Assembly (NCBI GenBank): GCA_951813525.2
Contig: CATOTJ020000002.1
Coordinates: 868,001 to 932,000, forward strand
Source of the DNA: Thermohalobaculum sp951813525
GTDB lineage: Bacteria; Pseudomonadota; Alphaproteobacteria; Rhodobacterales; Rhodobacteraceae
Direction of reading: 5' to 3'
DNA length: 64,000 bases
Part shown: one piece after another, positions 1-7,881 of the stretch
Layout of the letters: every line of letters begins with the position of its first letter
How positions within the stretch are numbered: the stretch's first letter is position 1
Translations under genes and position numbers: made by a program
The notes under the pieces: generated by a model
The model's input: only the letters and a program-made list of their open reading frames with translations
Database searches by the model: none
Told to the model about the DNA's origin: nothing

Positions 1-5
1 TTGGT

Positions 6-452
6 CTAGTCAATTGTCTCTCTGCCCGCTTCTGAATCAACCGGTTCGAGCTGGGTCGACTCACTGTCCGGCGTCTGTGGATCGCCCGAAGCAACAACCG
101 GCTCGGGCACGCCGTCATTCATGATGTAGACGCGTTGAGCGCTTTGCATGATCCGGTCGACCTGCTCGCGGCTGAGTTGGGAAAGCTCGACGTCGATGCG
201 AAGGGCTTGAACCGCCTCGACGAACCTTGTGTACCGACTGTCGATCGACGCAACGGGCTTGGCGAAGGTCAAACTGGCTGGCAGCGCCTGGGACCGGGTC
301 GATTGGCTAAAGTCTACCCGCGTAACCCCCTCGGTGCCAGCGGACGCGGACGGCTTTGCGTTTGCTGAATGCCCCGCTTGCTCTGGCCCGCCCGGGCGGG
401 GCACGGCCAGAACGCCGATGGTCTGGATGGATGCTTTTGTGGCAATCGACAT
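6..452 (-). CDS. Hypothetical protein, low-complexity N-terminal half
   Basis: I do not recognise this 148-residue protein. The start at 452 is chosen because GGAGG lies 8 bases upstream; an in-frame start at 524 would only add a poorly supported extension. The first half is rich in Ala, Ser, Pro and Gly. The second half (about residues 70-120) has a more helical, charged pattern containing SRYTRFVEAVQ and LSREQVDRIM. There is no convincing signal peptide or membrane helix. It is divergent from hemH, with about 230 bases between the two starts. Codon use looks like its neighbours, so it is probably real, but no function can be assigned. Confidence 0.6.
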   Translation of the reverse strand: MSIATKASIQTIGVLAVPRPGGPEQAGHSANAKPSASAGTEGVTRVDFSQSTRSQALPASLTFAKPVASIDSRYTRFVEAVQALRIDVELSQLSREQVDRIMQSAQRVYIMNDGVPEPVVASGDPQTPDSESTQLEPVDSEAGRETID

Positions 453-681
453 AGTGACGGCCTCCGGTAAGGTGCACGCGGTCGCCGTCTTCTGCACGAA
501 TAGGTCTTCTACCTCGAGCCCCACGCAATTCGAGTTAAGCTGAGATGATGAGGAAGATTCGTTACGAACCGCTTAACGCGTCACAGAATGACCGGCTGAG
601 GATGGGACGGATTGAACAACCGGACTTGATCGGATCGACGGGCGCGATATCTCATCCGGTGGACAACAGAGAGACAATAGC

Positions 682-1758
682 ATGCTGGACCAAACGAATT
701 CCGTGATCGCGGGCAGAGATCGCCTGGCGCATGCAGACAACAATCATCCGGCAGTCCCGAAAGCACGGGTCGGCGTGGTGCTGGCCAATCTTGGGACGCC
801 GGATGCGACCGACTATTGGTCGATGCGCCGGTATCTGAACGAATTCCTGTCCGACCGCAGAGTCATCGAATGGTCACCGTGGTTGTGGCAGCCCATCCTG
901 AAACTAATTGTTCTGACCAAACGACCGTTTTCGTCCGGCGCCGCCTATCGCAGCATTTGGAATAATGAACTGGATGAAAGCCCACTGCTAACAATCAGCC
1001 GGTCGCAATCCGAACGGGTGCGCGCGCGCATGATTGCGCGGTTCGGCGACGACGTTTTGGTCGATTTTTGTATGCGCTACGGCAACCCCTCGACCGACAG
1101 TGTGATCCGGCGGATGGTGCGGGCGGGGTGCGAGCGGATCATCTTTATGCCGCTATACCCGCAATATGCGGCAGCAACGACCGGAACCGCGAACGATCAT
1201 GTCTTTCGAACCCTGCAGGACCTGCGTTGGCAGCCTGCGCTGCGCACGGTTCCAGCCTATTACGATCATCCTGCCCATATTGATTCGCTCGCTCAATCAG
1301 TAGAAGAAGCCTGGGTTCAGTTTGATGAGAAGCCGACCGCTTTGGTCGCCTCCTATCATGGTCTGCCGCAAAGCTATTTCATGAAGGGCGATCCCTATCA
1401 TTGCCATTGCCAGAAAACGTCGCGATTGCTGACCGAACGGTTGGGCTGGCAGCCCGGGCTGCTGCAGACAACATTCCAATCCCGGTTTGGTCCCGAAGAA
1501 TGGCTGCAACCCTATACCGTCGAGCATGTGGCAGAACTGGCGCGGCAGGGTCACAAGCGTATAGCCATCATGGCCCCGGGATTCGCATCAGACTGTGTCG
1601 AAACGCTGGAAGAGATCAACGAGGAGATCCGCGAAGCTTTTGAAGAGGCTGGCGGTGAGAACTTCCACTACATTCCTTGCTTGAACGATGATGTCGGGCA
1701 TATCGATATGATCGAACAGATTATTTTGTCCGAGGGGCAGGGGTGGTTACCGGGCTAG
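682..1758 (+). CDS. hemH: Ferrochelatase
   Basis: Inserts Fe2+ into protoporphyrin IX in the last step of protoheme synthesis. The protein is 358 aa, normal for the family. SYHGLPQSY carries the metal-binding His (H226), and SDCVETLEEI carries the conserved acidic residue (E307). FQSRFGPEEWL and the N-terminal VLANLGTP motif are also typical. About 30 residues precede the conserved domain, as in many alphaproteobacterial HemH. The ATG at 682 follows a GAGAG ribosome site. It converges with dcd, leaving only 32 bases between the stops. It probably acts at the cytoplasmic face of the inner membrane, by family knowledge. Confidence 0.96.
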   Translation: MLDQTNSVIAGRDRLAHADNNHPAVPKARVGVVLANLGTPDATDYWSMRRYLNEFLSDRRVIEWSPWLWQPILKLIVLTKRPFSSGAAYRSIWNNELDESPLLTISRSQSERVRARMIARFGDDVLVDFCMRYGNPSTDSVIRRMVRAGCERIIFMPLYPQYAAATTGTANDHVFRTLQDLRWQPALRTVPAYYDHPAHIDSLAQSVEEAWVQFDEKPTALVASYHGLPQSYFMKGDPYHCHCQKTSRLLTERLGWQPGLLQTTFQSRFGPEEWLQPYTVEHVAELARQGHKRIAIMAPGFASDCVETLEEINEEIREAFEEAGGENFHYIPCLNDDVGHIDMIEQIILSEGQGWLPG

Positions 1759-1790
1759 AGGACGCATTCGCATCGGTCGGCCGTCGTCTC

Positions 1791-2873
1791 TCAACTGCGG
1801 AAATGCTTCGACAGCTTCAGCGCCTGACCTTGATAGTTCGAGCCGATGCCTGTGCCGTAGAGGACATCGGGGACCTCGATCATCGTCTCATAGATCAATC
1901 GCCCAACCATCTGACCGTGCTCTAACGCGAACGGGGCTTCATGGCAGCGCACTTCCAGCACGCCGCGGGAACCGGCGCCACCGGTCGAGCTGTGGCCGAA
2001 CCCGGGATCGAAGAACCCTGCATAATGCACCCGAAATTCGCCCGCGACCGCCATATAGGGAACCATTTCTGCCGCCGTTGCGGGCGGTACCGATACTTCT
2101 TCACGGCTGACAAGGATATAGAACGCACCCGGATCTAGAATGATCCCGCCATTCGCCCGCGGTGTGACCGGTTCCCAAAACTCAGCAGGGTCATAGTGCC
2201 CGATCCGATCGAGATCGATTAACCCGGCATGGCGCCGCGCGCGCCAGCCGACCAATTCACCAGATTGCGGAGTCAGATCGACCGAAAAGCCAAGCCCGCC
2301 ATCGATCAGCGGTTGGCCATTCACCAACGGATCCACCGCGTGCAGCGCCGCCAGTGCAGTATCGTCAATCGCAGCGTCGCCGCGGCGGAACCGGATTTGA
2401 TTCAATCGCGCGCCGGGCCGGACCAGGACCGAGAAGGTGCGCGGACTGATTTCGGCATAGAGCGGTCCGGTATAGCCCGCGTCGATTCGGTCAAATTCAG
2501 GGGTCCGGTCTGCGATCAGGCGGGTCAACAGATCCATCCGGCCGGTCGAGCTTTTTGCGTTTGCCGCCGCGCTGACATCTGCCGGCAACGCCAGGCTTTC
2601 CATCAGCTCGACAACATATACACAGCCGGTTTCCAGGACCGCGCCCGGTGTAAGGTCGATTTCGTGCATCGCAAATTCGTCGAGGCGCTGCGACACCGTT
2701 TGGTCGCGGCCGGTCAGAAAACTAGCGCGAACACGCCAGGCGCGATGGCCAAGGCGCAAATCAACGCTTGCCGGTTGCACCTGCCCGTCGATCACCGGCG
2801 CGGCAACGCCGATCTCGCCTGCTGCCAGCATCGCGCGCAAGGTTTGCGAAGGCAGGACACCCGATTTCGTCAT
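1791..2873 (-). CDS. dcd: 2'-deoxycytidine 5'-triphosphate deaminase, two-domain form
   Basis: Deaminates dCTP to dUTP for thymidylate synthesis. At 360 aa it is about twice the length of the E. coli enzyme and matches the duplicated dUTPase-fold form common in alphaproteobacteria. The N-terminal half has QPASVDLRLG and the NAKSSTGRMDLLTRL motif, whose Ser-Ser-Thr-Gly-Arg stretch is characteristic of the Dcd/Dut fold. The C-terminal half has a second, more degenerate copy with GFFDPGFGHSSTGG. The gene lies just downstream of tRNA-Pro on the same strand, with a terminator between them, and converges with hemH. Confidence 0.93.
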   Translation of the reverse strand: MTKSGVLPSQTLRAMLAAGEIGVAAPVIDGQVQPASVDLRLGHRAWRVRASFLTGRDQTVSQRLDEFAMHEIDLTPGAVLETGCVYVVELMESLALPADVSAAANAKSSTGRMDLLTRLIADRTPEFDRIDAGYTGPLYAEISPRTFSVLVRPGARLNQIRFRRGDAAIDDTALAALHAVDPLVNGQPLIDGGLGFSVDLTPQSGELVGWRARRHAGLIDLDRIGHYDPAEFWEPVTPRANGGIILDPGAFYILVSREEVSVPPATAAEMVPYMAVAGEFRVHYAGFFDPGFGHSSTGGAGSRGVLEVRCHEAPFALEHGQMVGRLIYETMIEVPDVLYGTGIGSNYQGQALKLSKHFRS

Positions 2874-2890
2874 TTCAAGCGCTCCCGGTC

Positions 2891-2920
2891 AAAGCAGAAA
2901 CGCCAGCGTTGCCGCTGGCG
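2891..2920 (-). terminator. Rho-independent terminator of the tRNA-Pro gene
   Basis: An 8-bp perfect GC-rich stem (CGCCAGCG / CGCTGGCG, loop of 4) at 2901-2920 begins 9 bases past the tRNA CCA end. On the minus strand it is followed by the T-rich tract TTTCTGCTTT. It separates the tRNA from dcd, whose start codon is at 2873. Confidence 0.75.
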
Positions 2921-2929
2921 TCCCTGTGC

Positions 2930-3006
2930 TGGTCGGGCCGGCGAGATTCGAACTCACGACCTCTTGCGCCCCATGCAAGCGCGCTACCAAACTGCGCTAC
3001 GGCCCG
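2930..3006 (-). tRNA. tRNA-Pro (anticodon GGG)
   Basis: The 77-nt cloverleaf was read on the minus strand. The acceptor stem CGGGCCG pairs with CGGCCCG and the 3' CCA is encoded. The D arm is GCGC/GCGC. The anticodon stem CTTGC/GCAAG encloses the loop ATGGGGC, giving anticodon GGG with T33 in place. The T loop is GTTCGAATC. GGG reads the CCC and CCU proline codons. Confidence 0.96.
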
Positions 3007-3148
3007 TCCGGAGCGATGGCATACACCCAGGGCAACCTGCCACGCAATGGGAAATCCGGGCGCAGCGGTCTGCATCGATATCTGGCGGCTGAACAGCGCC
3101 AACCGATCGCCGGTATCAGTTTGAACGGAAGTTCGCCGAAGGCGATGC

Positions 3149-3664
3149 TTAAACGGGATCAGGGTCCGCTTCCAATCGCGACAGCAGCGATTCAAGCCGA
3201 TCAATCGATCGATTGATCTTTTTGCGGTCATCCGCTGCAATCGCCGCTTGCGGACCCAGCCGGGTCTTCAGATCTTCCAGCTTTTCGGCGGCATTCTCGG
3301 GCAGATCCAGCGGTAGCATGCCATCTTCCATTGGTGCAGGTTCCACCCTTTCCAGCGAGAGTTCGGCATCGGCTTTCCCGCGGGCAATCACAGTTTTCGC
3401 GCCTTTTTCGCGCAACATTTTCTGCACGCCCTTGATCGTCAGCCCGTCATCGTAAAGCAGCGCCTTGATGCCGCGCAGCAGGGCAACGTGATCCGGGCGA
3501 TACAACCTGCGGCCACCGCCGCGTTTCATCGGTTTGACCTGCGCGAAACGCGTTTCCCAAAAACGCAAAACGTGCTGCGGCAAATCAAGCTCGTCAGACA
3601 CTTCGCTGATCGTGCGAAATGCCTCGGGCGATTTTTGCGAAGCTCGGCTGGCAGCAGTTGTCAT
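3149..3664 (-). CDS. MerR-family transcriptional regulator
   Basis: DNA-binding regulator of 171 aa. The N-terminal MerR winged helix covers about residues 15-85. It contains the FRTISEVSDELDLPQHVLRFWE helix-turn-helix, a basic RGGGRRLYRPDHV wing and the helix LYDDGLTIKGVQ. The C-terminal 80 residues are charged, end in a probable coiled coil, and lack the Cys pattern of metal-sensing MerR proteins. Its start overlaps the ihfA stop (ATGA), so the two are translationally coupled. This ihfA-merR pair is common in alphaproteobacteria, where the regulator's effector is generally unknown. Confidence 0.9.
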   Translation of the reverse strand: MTTAASRASQKSPEAFRTISEVSDELDLPQHVLRFWETRFAQVKPMKRGGGRRLYRPDHVALLRGIKALLYDDGLTIKGVQKMLREKGAKTVIARGKADAELSLERVEPAPMEDGMLPLDLPENAAEKLEDLKTRLGPQAAIAADDRKKINRSIDRLESLLSRLEADPDPV

Positions 3665-3963
3665 GCCACGTTACCCACGTTGACCCGTTCTTTCAGGATG
3701 TGCGACGGCCGGAAGACCAGAACGCGGCGCGGATCGATCGGGACCTCCTCGCCGGTCTTTGGATTCCGCCCCATCCGGGCGCCTTTTTCGCGGACGGCGA
3801 ACGTACCGAACGACGAAATCTTTACGCTTTCGCCTGCGATCAACGCATCGACAATGCGGGAGAGGATTGTCTCGACCATTTCAGAAGATTCATTCCGCGA
3901 AAGTCCGATTTCGCGATAAACCGCCTCGCTCAGATCAGAGCGCGTTAACGTATTGCCCGCCAT
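3661..3963 (-). CDS. ihfA: Integration host factor alpha subunit
   Basis: Nucleoid-associated protein of 100 aa that bends DNA sharply as a heterodimer with IhfB, assisting recombination and promoter architecture. The HU/IHF fold spans the whole length. The conserved signature GARMGRNPKTGEEVPI forms the DNA-inserting beta arm with its Pro (RNPKTGE). LTRSDLSEAVYREIGLSRNES is the usual N-terminal helix region and SFGTFAVREK the central strand. The tail is typical of IhfA rather than HU. It lies between fabH (147 bases away) and merR. Confidence 0.95.
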   Translation of the reverse strand: MAGNTLTRSDLSEAVYREIGLSRNESSEMVETILSRIVDALIAGESVKISSFGTFAVREKGARMGRNPKTGEEVPIDPRRVLVFRPSHILKERVNVGNVA

Positions 3964-4110
3964 GCCTCAATCCTTCGTATAGGACGCGCACGTCCCTCCA
4001 CCAAAGCAAGACTACGCGAACGGAGGAAAACGAGTCAATGTCAATGACTTGCGGGAACTCTCATAAGTTGTGGATGACTTGATTAGGCCCTCAGAGCCGC
4101 ATTTTCAGCG

Positions 4111-5088
4111 TCACCAGCGCACAAGAGCGGATCCCCAGGCCAATCCACCGCCGATTGCTTCCATCAAAAGCAGCTGACCAGGTTGGATTCGGCCATCGGC
4201 GATTCCGCAGGAAAGCGCCAAAGGGATCGATGCCGCTGAAGTATTCCCATGATTCTGTACGGTTACGATTACTTTCTCCATCGGCACATCAGCTTTCCGG
4301 GCAGTGCTTTCGATGATCCGGTAATTGGCTTGATGCGGCACGATCCAATCGATCTCGGCGCTGTCGACACCGGCCTTGTCCATCACTTCGTGGGCGACCG
4401 CGGCCAGCTTGACGACCGCGTGTTTGAAGACCTCTTTGCCTTCCATTTTAAGAACACCAGCGTCCTGGGTTTCGCTCGGTCCGCCCGAAACATACAGGAT
4501 GCGATTGTGCTCGCCGTCCGAATGTAGGCAGGTGCCCAACACGCCGCGATCCGTGGCATTGCCTGTGCCTTCGGCGCGCTCCAGGATCATAGCGCCCGCG
4601 CCGTCACCGAAAAGAACGGCGGTTGCACGGTCTTCCCAATCCAAAATTCGCGAGAAGGTTTCGGCGCCGATAACCATAACCCGGTCAGCCATGCCCGAGA
4701 GTATCAGGCCATTGGCATTGGCCAGCGCAAAGATGAAACCGGCGCAGACCGCCTGGATGTCAAATGCATAGCCCCCGGTCATGCCGATCGCGTGCTGGAC
4801 CCGCGTCGATGTCGAAGGAAAGGTTTGATCGGGGGTCGCCGTCGCCAGAACAATTGCGTCAATCTTGCTCGCGTCGATTCCGGCAGCAGACAATGCCTGA
4901 TCCGCCGCCTGTATCGCCAGATCAGATGTCAGTTGCCCTTCTGCGGCGATATGGCGTTGTCGAATACCCGTGCGCGCCTGGATCCAGTCATCGGATGTCT
5001 CCAGCGTCTTTGCCAGTTCGTCGTTCGTGACCACCCGGTCCGGCAGATAGTGCCCGCACCCCATGGCGATGGCCCGAACATTCGTCAT
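4111..5088 (-). CDS. fabH: Beta-ketoacyl-ACP synthase III
   Basis: Starts fatty-acid synthesis by condensing acetyl-CoA with malonyl-ACP. The protein is 325 aa, the usual length. The Cys-His-Asn triad is visible: Cys115 in AVCAGFIF, His252 in VPHQANYRI and Asn282 in NHGNTSAAS. The GGG near the C-terminus (EAIGGGLAWG) is also conserved. Its ATG overlaps the plsX stop by ATGA, so it is the last gene of the DUF177-rpmF-plsX-fabH set, which links phospholipid and fatty-acid synthesis. Confidence 0.97.
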   Translation of the reverse strand: MTNVRAIAMGCGHYLPDRVVTNDELAKTLETSDDWIQARTGIRQRHIAAEGQLTSDLAIQAADQALSAAGIDASKIDAIVLATATPDQTFPSTSTRVQHAIGMTGGYAFDIQAVCAGFIFALANANGLILSGMADRVMVIGAETFSRILDWEDRATAVLFGDGAGAMILERAEGTGNATDRGVLGTCLHSDGEHNRILYVSGGPSETQDAGVLKMEGKEVFKHAVVKLAAVAHEVMDKAGVDSAEIDWIVPHQANYRIIESTARKADVPMEKVIVTVQNHGNTSAASIPLALSCGIADGRIQPGQLLLMEAIGGGLAWGSALVRW

Positions 5089-6167
5089 GTTAATTCTGCC
5101 CCATTCTCCTCACCCGAGGCACGAGATAAGCCTTGCTCGGCTGCATTTGCAAGCTGCTCGGCAACCCGTTTTGGGAAATCGTCGGTGGCCATTTTCGCCG
5201 CCAGATGCAGGGCCGACGCATGGCCGACGGCATCGGCACCGCCATGGCTTTTCACGACGCCGCCGTTCAGACCCAGAAACACGCCGCCATTTACCCTGCG
5301 CGGGTCGATCCTGGCCCGCAGACGGCGCAGCGAGGTAAGGGCAAAGAGCCCACCCAGCCGGGACAGGATGGAATGTGCGAATGCGTCCTTCAGGGCCTGG
5401 CGGATCATACCGGCCGTGCCTTCCGATGCCTTCATTGCAATGTTGCCGGTAAACCCGTCCGTCACGATTACGTCGACACGGTCCGATGTAATGTCATTGC
5501 CCTCTACGAAGCCCAGGAACCGCATTTTGGGCCCGCTGCCGACTGGCAGCTCTTCCAACATCTTCTTGGCTTCGTGCAGATTCGGACGCCCCTTGGTGTC
5601 TTCGGATCCAATGTTCAGCAGGCCGACCCGCGGAGCATCCAGCCCGAATGCCATCCGCGAGTATTCGGCGCCCATGATCGAATATTGCACAAGAGTTTCA
5701 GCGTCCGCCTTTATGTCGGCACCCATGTCCAGCACGACGTTAAACAGTTGCTCTGTTTGTGCTGGCCAGTGGACGGCAATCGCCGGGCGATGAACCCCCG
5801 GCGCACGGCGCAACGCCAACATCGCCATGGCGACGATCGCACCCGTATTGCCAGCCGTAAAGGCGACGCGTGCCTCACCCGATGCAACCGATTGCAAGGC
5901 ATTCCATAGCGATGTCTTCTTGCCGGTCCGCAGCGCACGGCTGGGCTTTTCGTCCATCGCCACAACATCAGGCGAGTGCCGGACTTCATAGCGATCACGT
6001 AACGATTTCTTGCGGCTGGCGTACCGTTCGACCTCTTCCTGCGATCCATGCAGGATAAATCGCAGGGTCAGATCATCGCGTGCAGCACGCGCCAATCCAG
6101 CGATCAGGGGGCCTGGGCCGCGGTCGCCGCCCATCGCATCTACAGAAATCACCGTATCGGCGGCCAT
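5085..6167 (-). CDS. plsX: Phosphate acyltransferase
   Basis: Converts acyl-ACP to acyl-phosphate for glycerol-3-phosphate acylation by PlsY, at the start of phospholipid synthesis. The protein is 360 aa. The N-terminal VISVDAMGGDRGP motif is diagnostic. Further PlsX landmarks are AFTAGNTGAIVAMA, GLLNIGSEDTKG and VIVTDGFTGNIAMKASEGTAG. It overlaps fabH downstream (ATGA) and lies 54 bases after rpmF. Confidence 0.97.
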   Translation of the reverse strand: MAADTVISVDAMGGDRGPGPLIAGLARAARDDLTLRFILHGSQEEVERYASRKKSLRDRYEVRHSPDVVAMDEKPSRALRTGKKTSLWNALQSVASGEARVAFTAGNTGAIVAMAMLALRRAPGVHRPAIAVHWPAQTEQLFNVVLDMGADIKADAETLVQYSIMGAEYSRMAFGLDAPRVGLLNIGSEDTKGRPNLHEAKKMLEELPVGSGPKMRFLGFVEGNDITSDRVDVIVTDGFTGNIAMKASEGTAGMIRQALKDAFAHSILSRLGGLFALTSLRRLRARIDPRRVNGGVFLGLNGGVVKSHGGADAVGHASALHLAAKMATDDFPKRVAEQLANAAEQGLSRASGEENGAELT

Positions 6168-6221
6168 GGGCGTCCGCGTTCACTCCTGCAATTGACCGCG
6201 GGCAGATCCCGTGGCCGGGCG

Positions 6222-6428
6222 TTACGCCGCGTCGTCGTCCAGGTCGATATCGTCGGCCTGAGCCACAACTTCGCGGTCACGATAGTGACCGCATGCGCCA
6301 CATACGTGGTGCGGGCGCTTCAGTTCACCGCAATTCGGGCACTCCGCACCCATGTTTGCGCTCAGCGCATCATGAGCGCGGCGCATGTTGCGTTTGGATC
6401 GCGTGACCCTGTTTTGCTGGACAGCCAT
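6222..6428 (-). CDS. rpmF: 50S ribosomal protein L32
   Basis: Small ribosomal protein of 68 aa. The N-terminal MAVQQNRVTRSKRNMRRAHD is the basic L32 extension, and ECPNCGE plus CGACGHY form a four-Cys zinc ribbon, so this is the zinc-binding (C+) paralogue type. The acidic tail (DDIDLDDDAA) is common in alphaproteobacteria. It sits between the DUF177 gene (190-base gap) and plsX, the classic arrangement. Confidence 0.97.
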   Translation of the reverse strand: MAVQQNRVTRSKRNMRRAHDALSANMGAECPNCGELKRPHHVCGACGHYRDREVVAQADDIDLDDDAA

Positions 6429-6587
6429 AGCACACCTTTGTCCGTCATTTGCCGGAACGCGTTTGCCCGGCGTATCGTGGGCTACGCGGCGCTGCGGTTA
6501 CGCTGCGCCGTTCGTCCCGTAAAGCCCTGTCAGAAACGAAGGGCGGAAAATACCCATATTCGTTGCCGGGGCAACAGTTTTCTCTAC

Positions 6588-6617
6588 CCCAGGGCACCAA
6601 ATCCCAGGGCACCAAAT
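6588..6617. repeat. 15-bp perfect tandem duplication after the DUF177 gene
   Basis: CCCAGGGCACCAAAT occurs twice head to tail, directly after the stop codon of the DUF177 gene (stop at 6619-6621, minus strand). It lies in the 190-base spacer before rpmF. No coding role is apparent; a recent slippage duplication is the simplest reading. Confidence 0.8.
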
Positions 6618-6618
6618 T

Positions 6619-7188
6619 CTAGCCCTTAGTTTGCATCTTGTCCTTAAGGGCCGCAAGCCCGGCAAATGGCTTAAGCGCCTCGTCGGTTAAAGGTTGGCTG
6701 CCGGGCGGTGCTGCAACGGTTGTTTCAAGCTCTGATTCTAGTCCGCGGGGATAGGGCTCCAGGGCCAATGCAAGCTCCTCCAACGCAATTACCCCGGGAT
6801 CGATCACATCATCGAATTCGTCCGCCTCATCCTCGTCTTCGGGGTCTAGATCGATTGTGCCTGCCGAAAAGGACGGCACCAGATGCCGGACAATCTTTTG
6901 GTCGATCCGGACCGGTAAGGGTGACAGTGTTACCACGCACCTTTGCGTCAGGTTTGCCGTCAAACGCCCGGTCAGTACCCAGCCCTCGTCGTCCTCCGCC
7001 ACCAATTTGCCTTTGAACCGTAACGACGCGATTCCATGCAAACCCATAAATTCGGCGATCGTCGCGCATTCCTGTTTGTCCGATTGAAGGTCAACGGGAA
7101 TATCAACAGCGCGTTTTAACGTGCCGACGCGCATTGGGTGCGGCCAGGGATGTGGTCGCGCATCTATAGGCGATTGTTTGGCGCACAT
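6619..7188 (-). CDS. DUF177 (YceD-like) protein
   Basis: YceD/DUF177 proteins are regularly encoded next to rpmF and are linked to 23S rRNA accumulation. The 189-aa protein has the family core LTGRLTANLTQRCVVTLSPLPV, with the single conserved Cys, followed by a strongly acidic stretch (DLDPEDEDEADEFDD) and the DPGVIALEELALALEPYPR segment. The start at 7188 was chosen for the GAAGGA site 8 bases upstream; a further start lies upstream at 7275. It heads the operon that continues to fabH and is divergent from bamE. Confidence 0.88.
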   Translation of the reverse strand: MCAKQSPIDARPHPWPHPMRVGTLKRAVDIPVDLQSDKQECATIAEFMGLHGIASLRFKGKLVAEDDEGWVLTGRLTANLTQRCVVTLSPLPVRIDQKIVRHLVPSFSAGTIDLDPEDEDEADEFDDVIDPGVIALEELALALEPYPRGLESELETTVAAPPGSQPLTDEALKPFAGLAALKDKMQTKG

Positions 7189-7305
7189 GTGCCGGGTCCT
7201 TCGGTCATCGGATCGGATGCCCGATCTGGGGTCGATTGGCTTGAATTTAAACCATCCGCGGGCTAGGGGGAACAAAGTCCTTTAAGGGCGCGAGGAGGCC
7301 GTAGC

Positions 7306-7770
7306 ATGACCCGCAGTTGCATCGGAAAATTAAAGTCCGGCGTTGCAATCACCGTAGCAGCGGTCGCGTTGGCCGCTTGTGCGCCCGTCATCAAGAACCA
7401 TGGCTATGCCCCGGTTGAAGAAGAGATGTCGGACATCCGCGTCGGCCTGGACACGCGCGGCACGGTTCGAAGCAAGATCGGGCGCCCGGGCGGCACAGCG
7501 GTTTTCCGCGAAGACGGCTGGTTCTATGTTGCCAGCAAGGTCGAACATTACCTCTATAACGAGCCAAAGGTGATCGACCGCCGTGTGGTTGCGATCTTGT
7601 TCGATCAAAACGACGTGGTTGCATCAGTCAAACAATTCGGGCTGGAAGAAGGCAAAATTGTCGACCTCGAAACGGGGACAACGCCAACCTATGGGCGCGA
7701 GATGACTATTCTGGAACAATTGTTCTTTAACATCGGTACGATCCCGGCAGACGTCTTCACAACCGAGTAA
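7306..7770 (+). CDS. bamE: Outer membrane assembly lipoprotein BamE (SmpA/OmlA)
   Basis: Lipoprotein subunit of the beta-barrel assembly machine, anchored in the outer membrane facing the periplasm. The 154-aa protein has a signal peptide ending in a lipobox (ALAACAP, Cys25). The SmpA/OmlA fold has the DIRVGLDTRGTVRSKIGRPG and WFYVASKVEHYLY segments typical of alphaproteobacterial BamE. A strong GAGGAGG ribosome site precedes the ATG. It is divergent from the DUF177 operon. Confidence 0.9.
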   Translation: MTRSCIGKLKSGVAITVAAVALAACAPVIKNHGYAPVEEEMSDIRVGLDTRGTVRSKIGRPGGTAVFREDGWFYVASKVEHYLYNEPKVIDRRVVAILFDQNDVVASVKQFGLEEGKIVDLETGTTPTYGREMTILEQLFFNIGTIPADVFTTE

Positions 7771-7881
7771 AAAGGATCGCGGGAAGTTTTTGCGGCCTGG
7801 CAGAACCAGCCAGGCACAGCGAAATTTCGACAGGTTGGGTGTTCACAGCGTTCGATCTGATTCTATCGAATTGAAACTGCT

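Noticed and set aside
4792..5793. Plus-strand open frame of 333 aa opposite fabH and plsX
   Set aside because: It is antisense to two genes with strong family motifs, and its translation is Arg/Ser/Pro-rich noise.
7796..7816. Short hairpin (GCCTGGC/GCCAGGC) between the convergent bamE and MFS genes
   Set aside because: The 7-bp stem has no T tract on either strand, so it is not claimed as a terminator.
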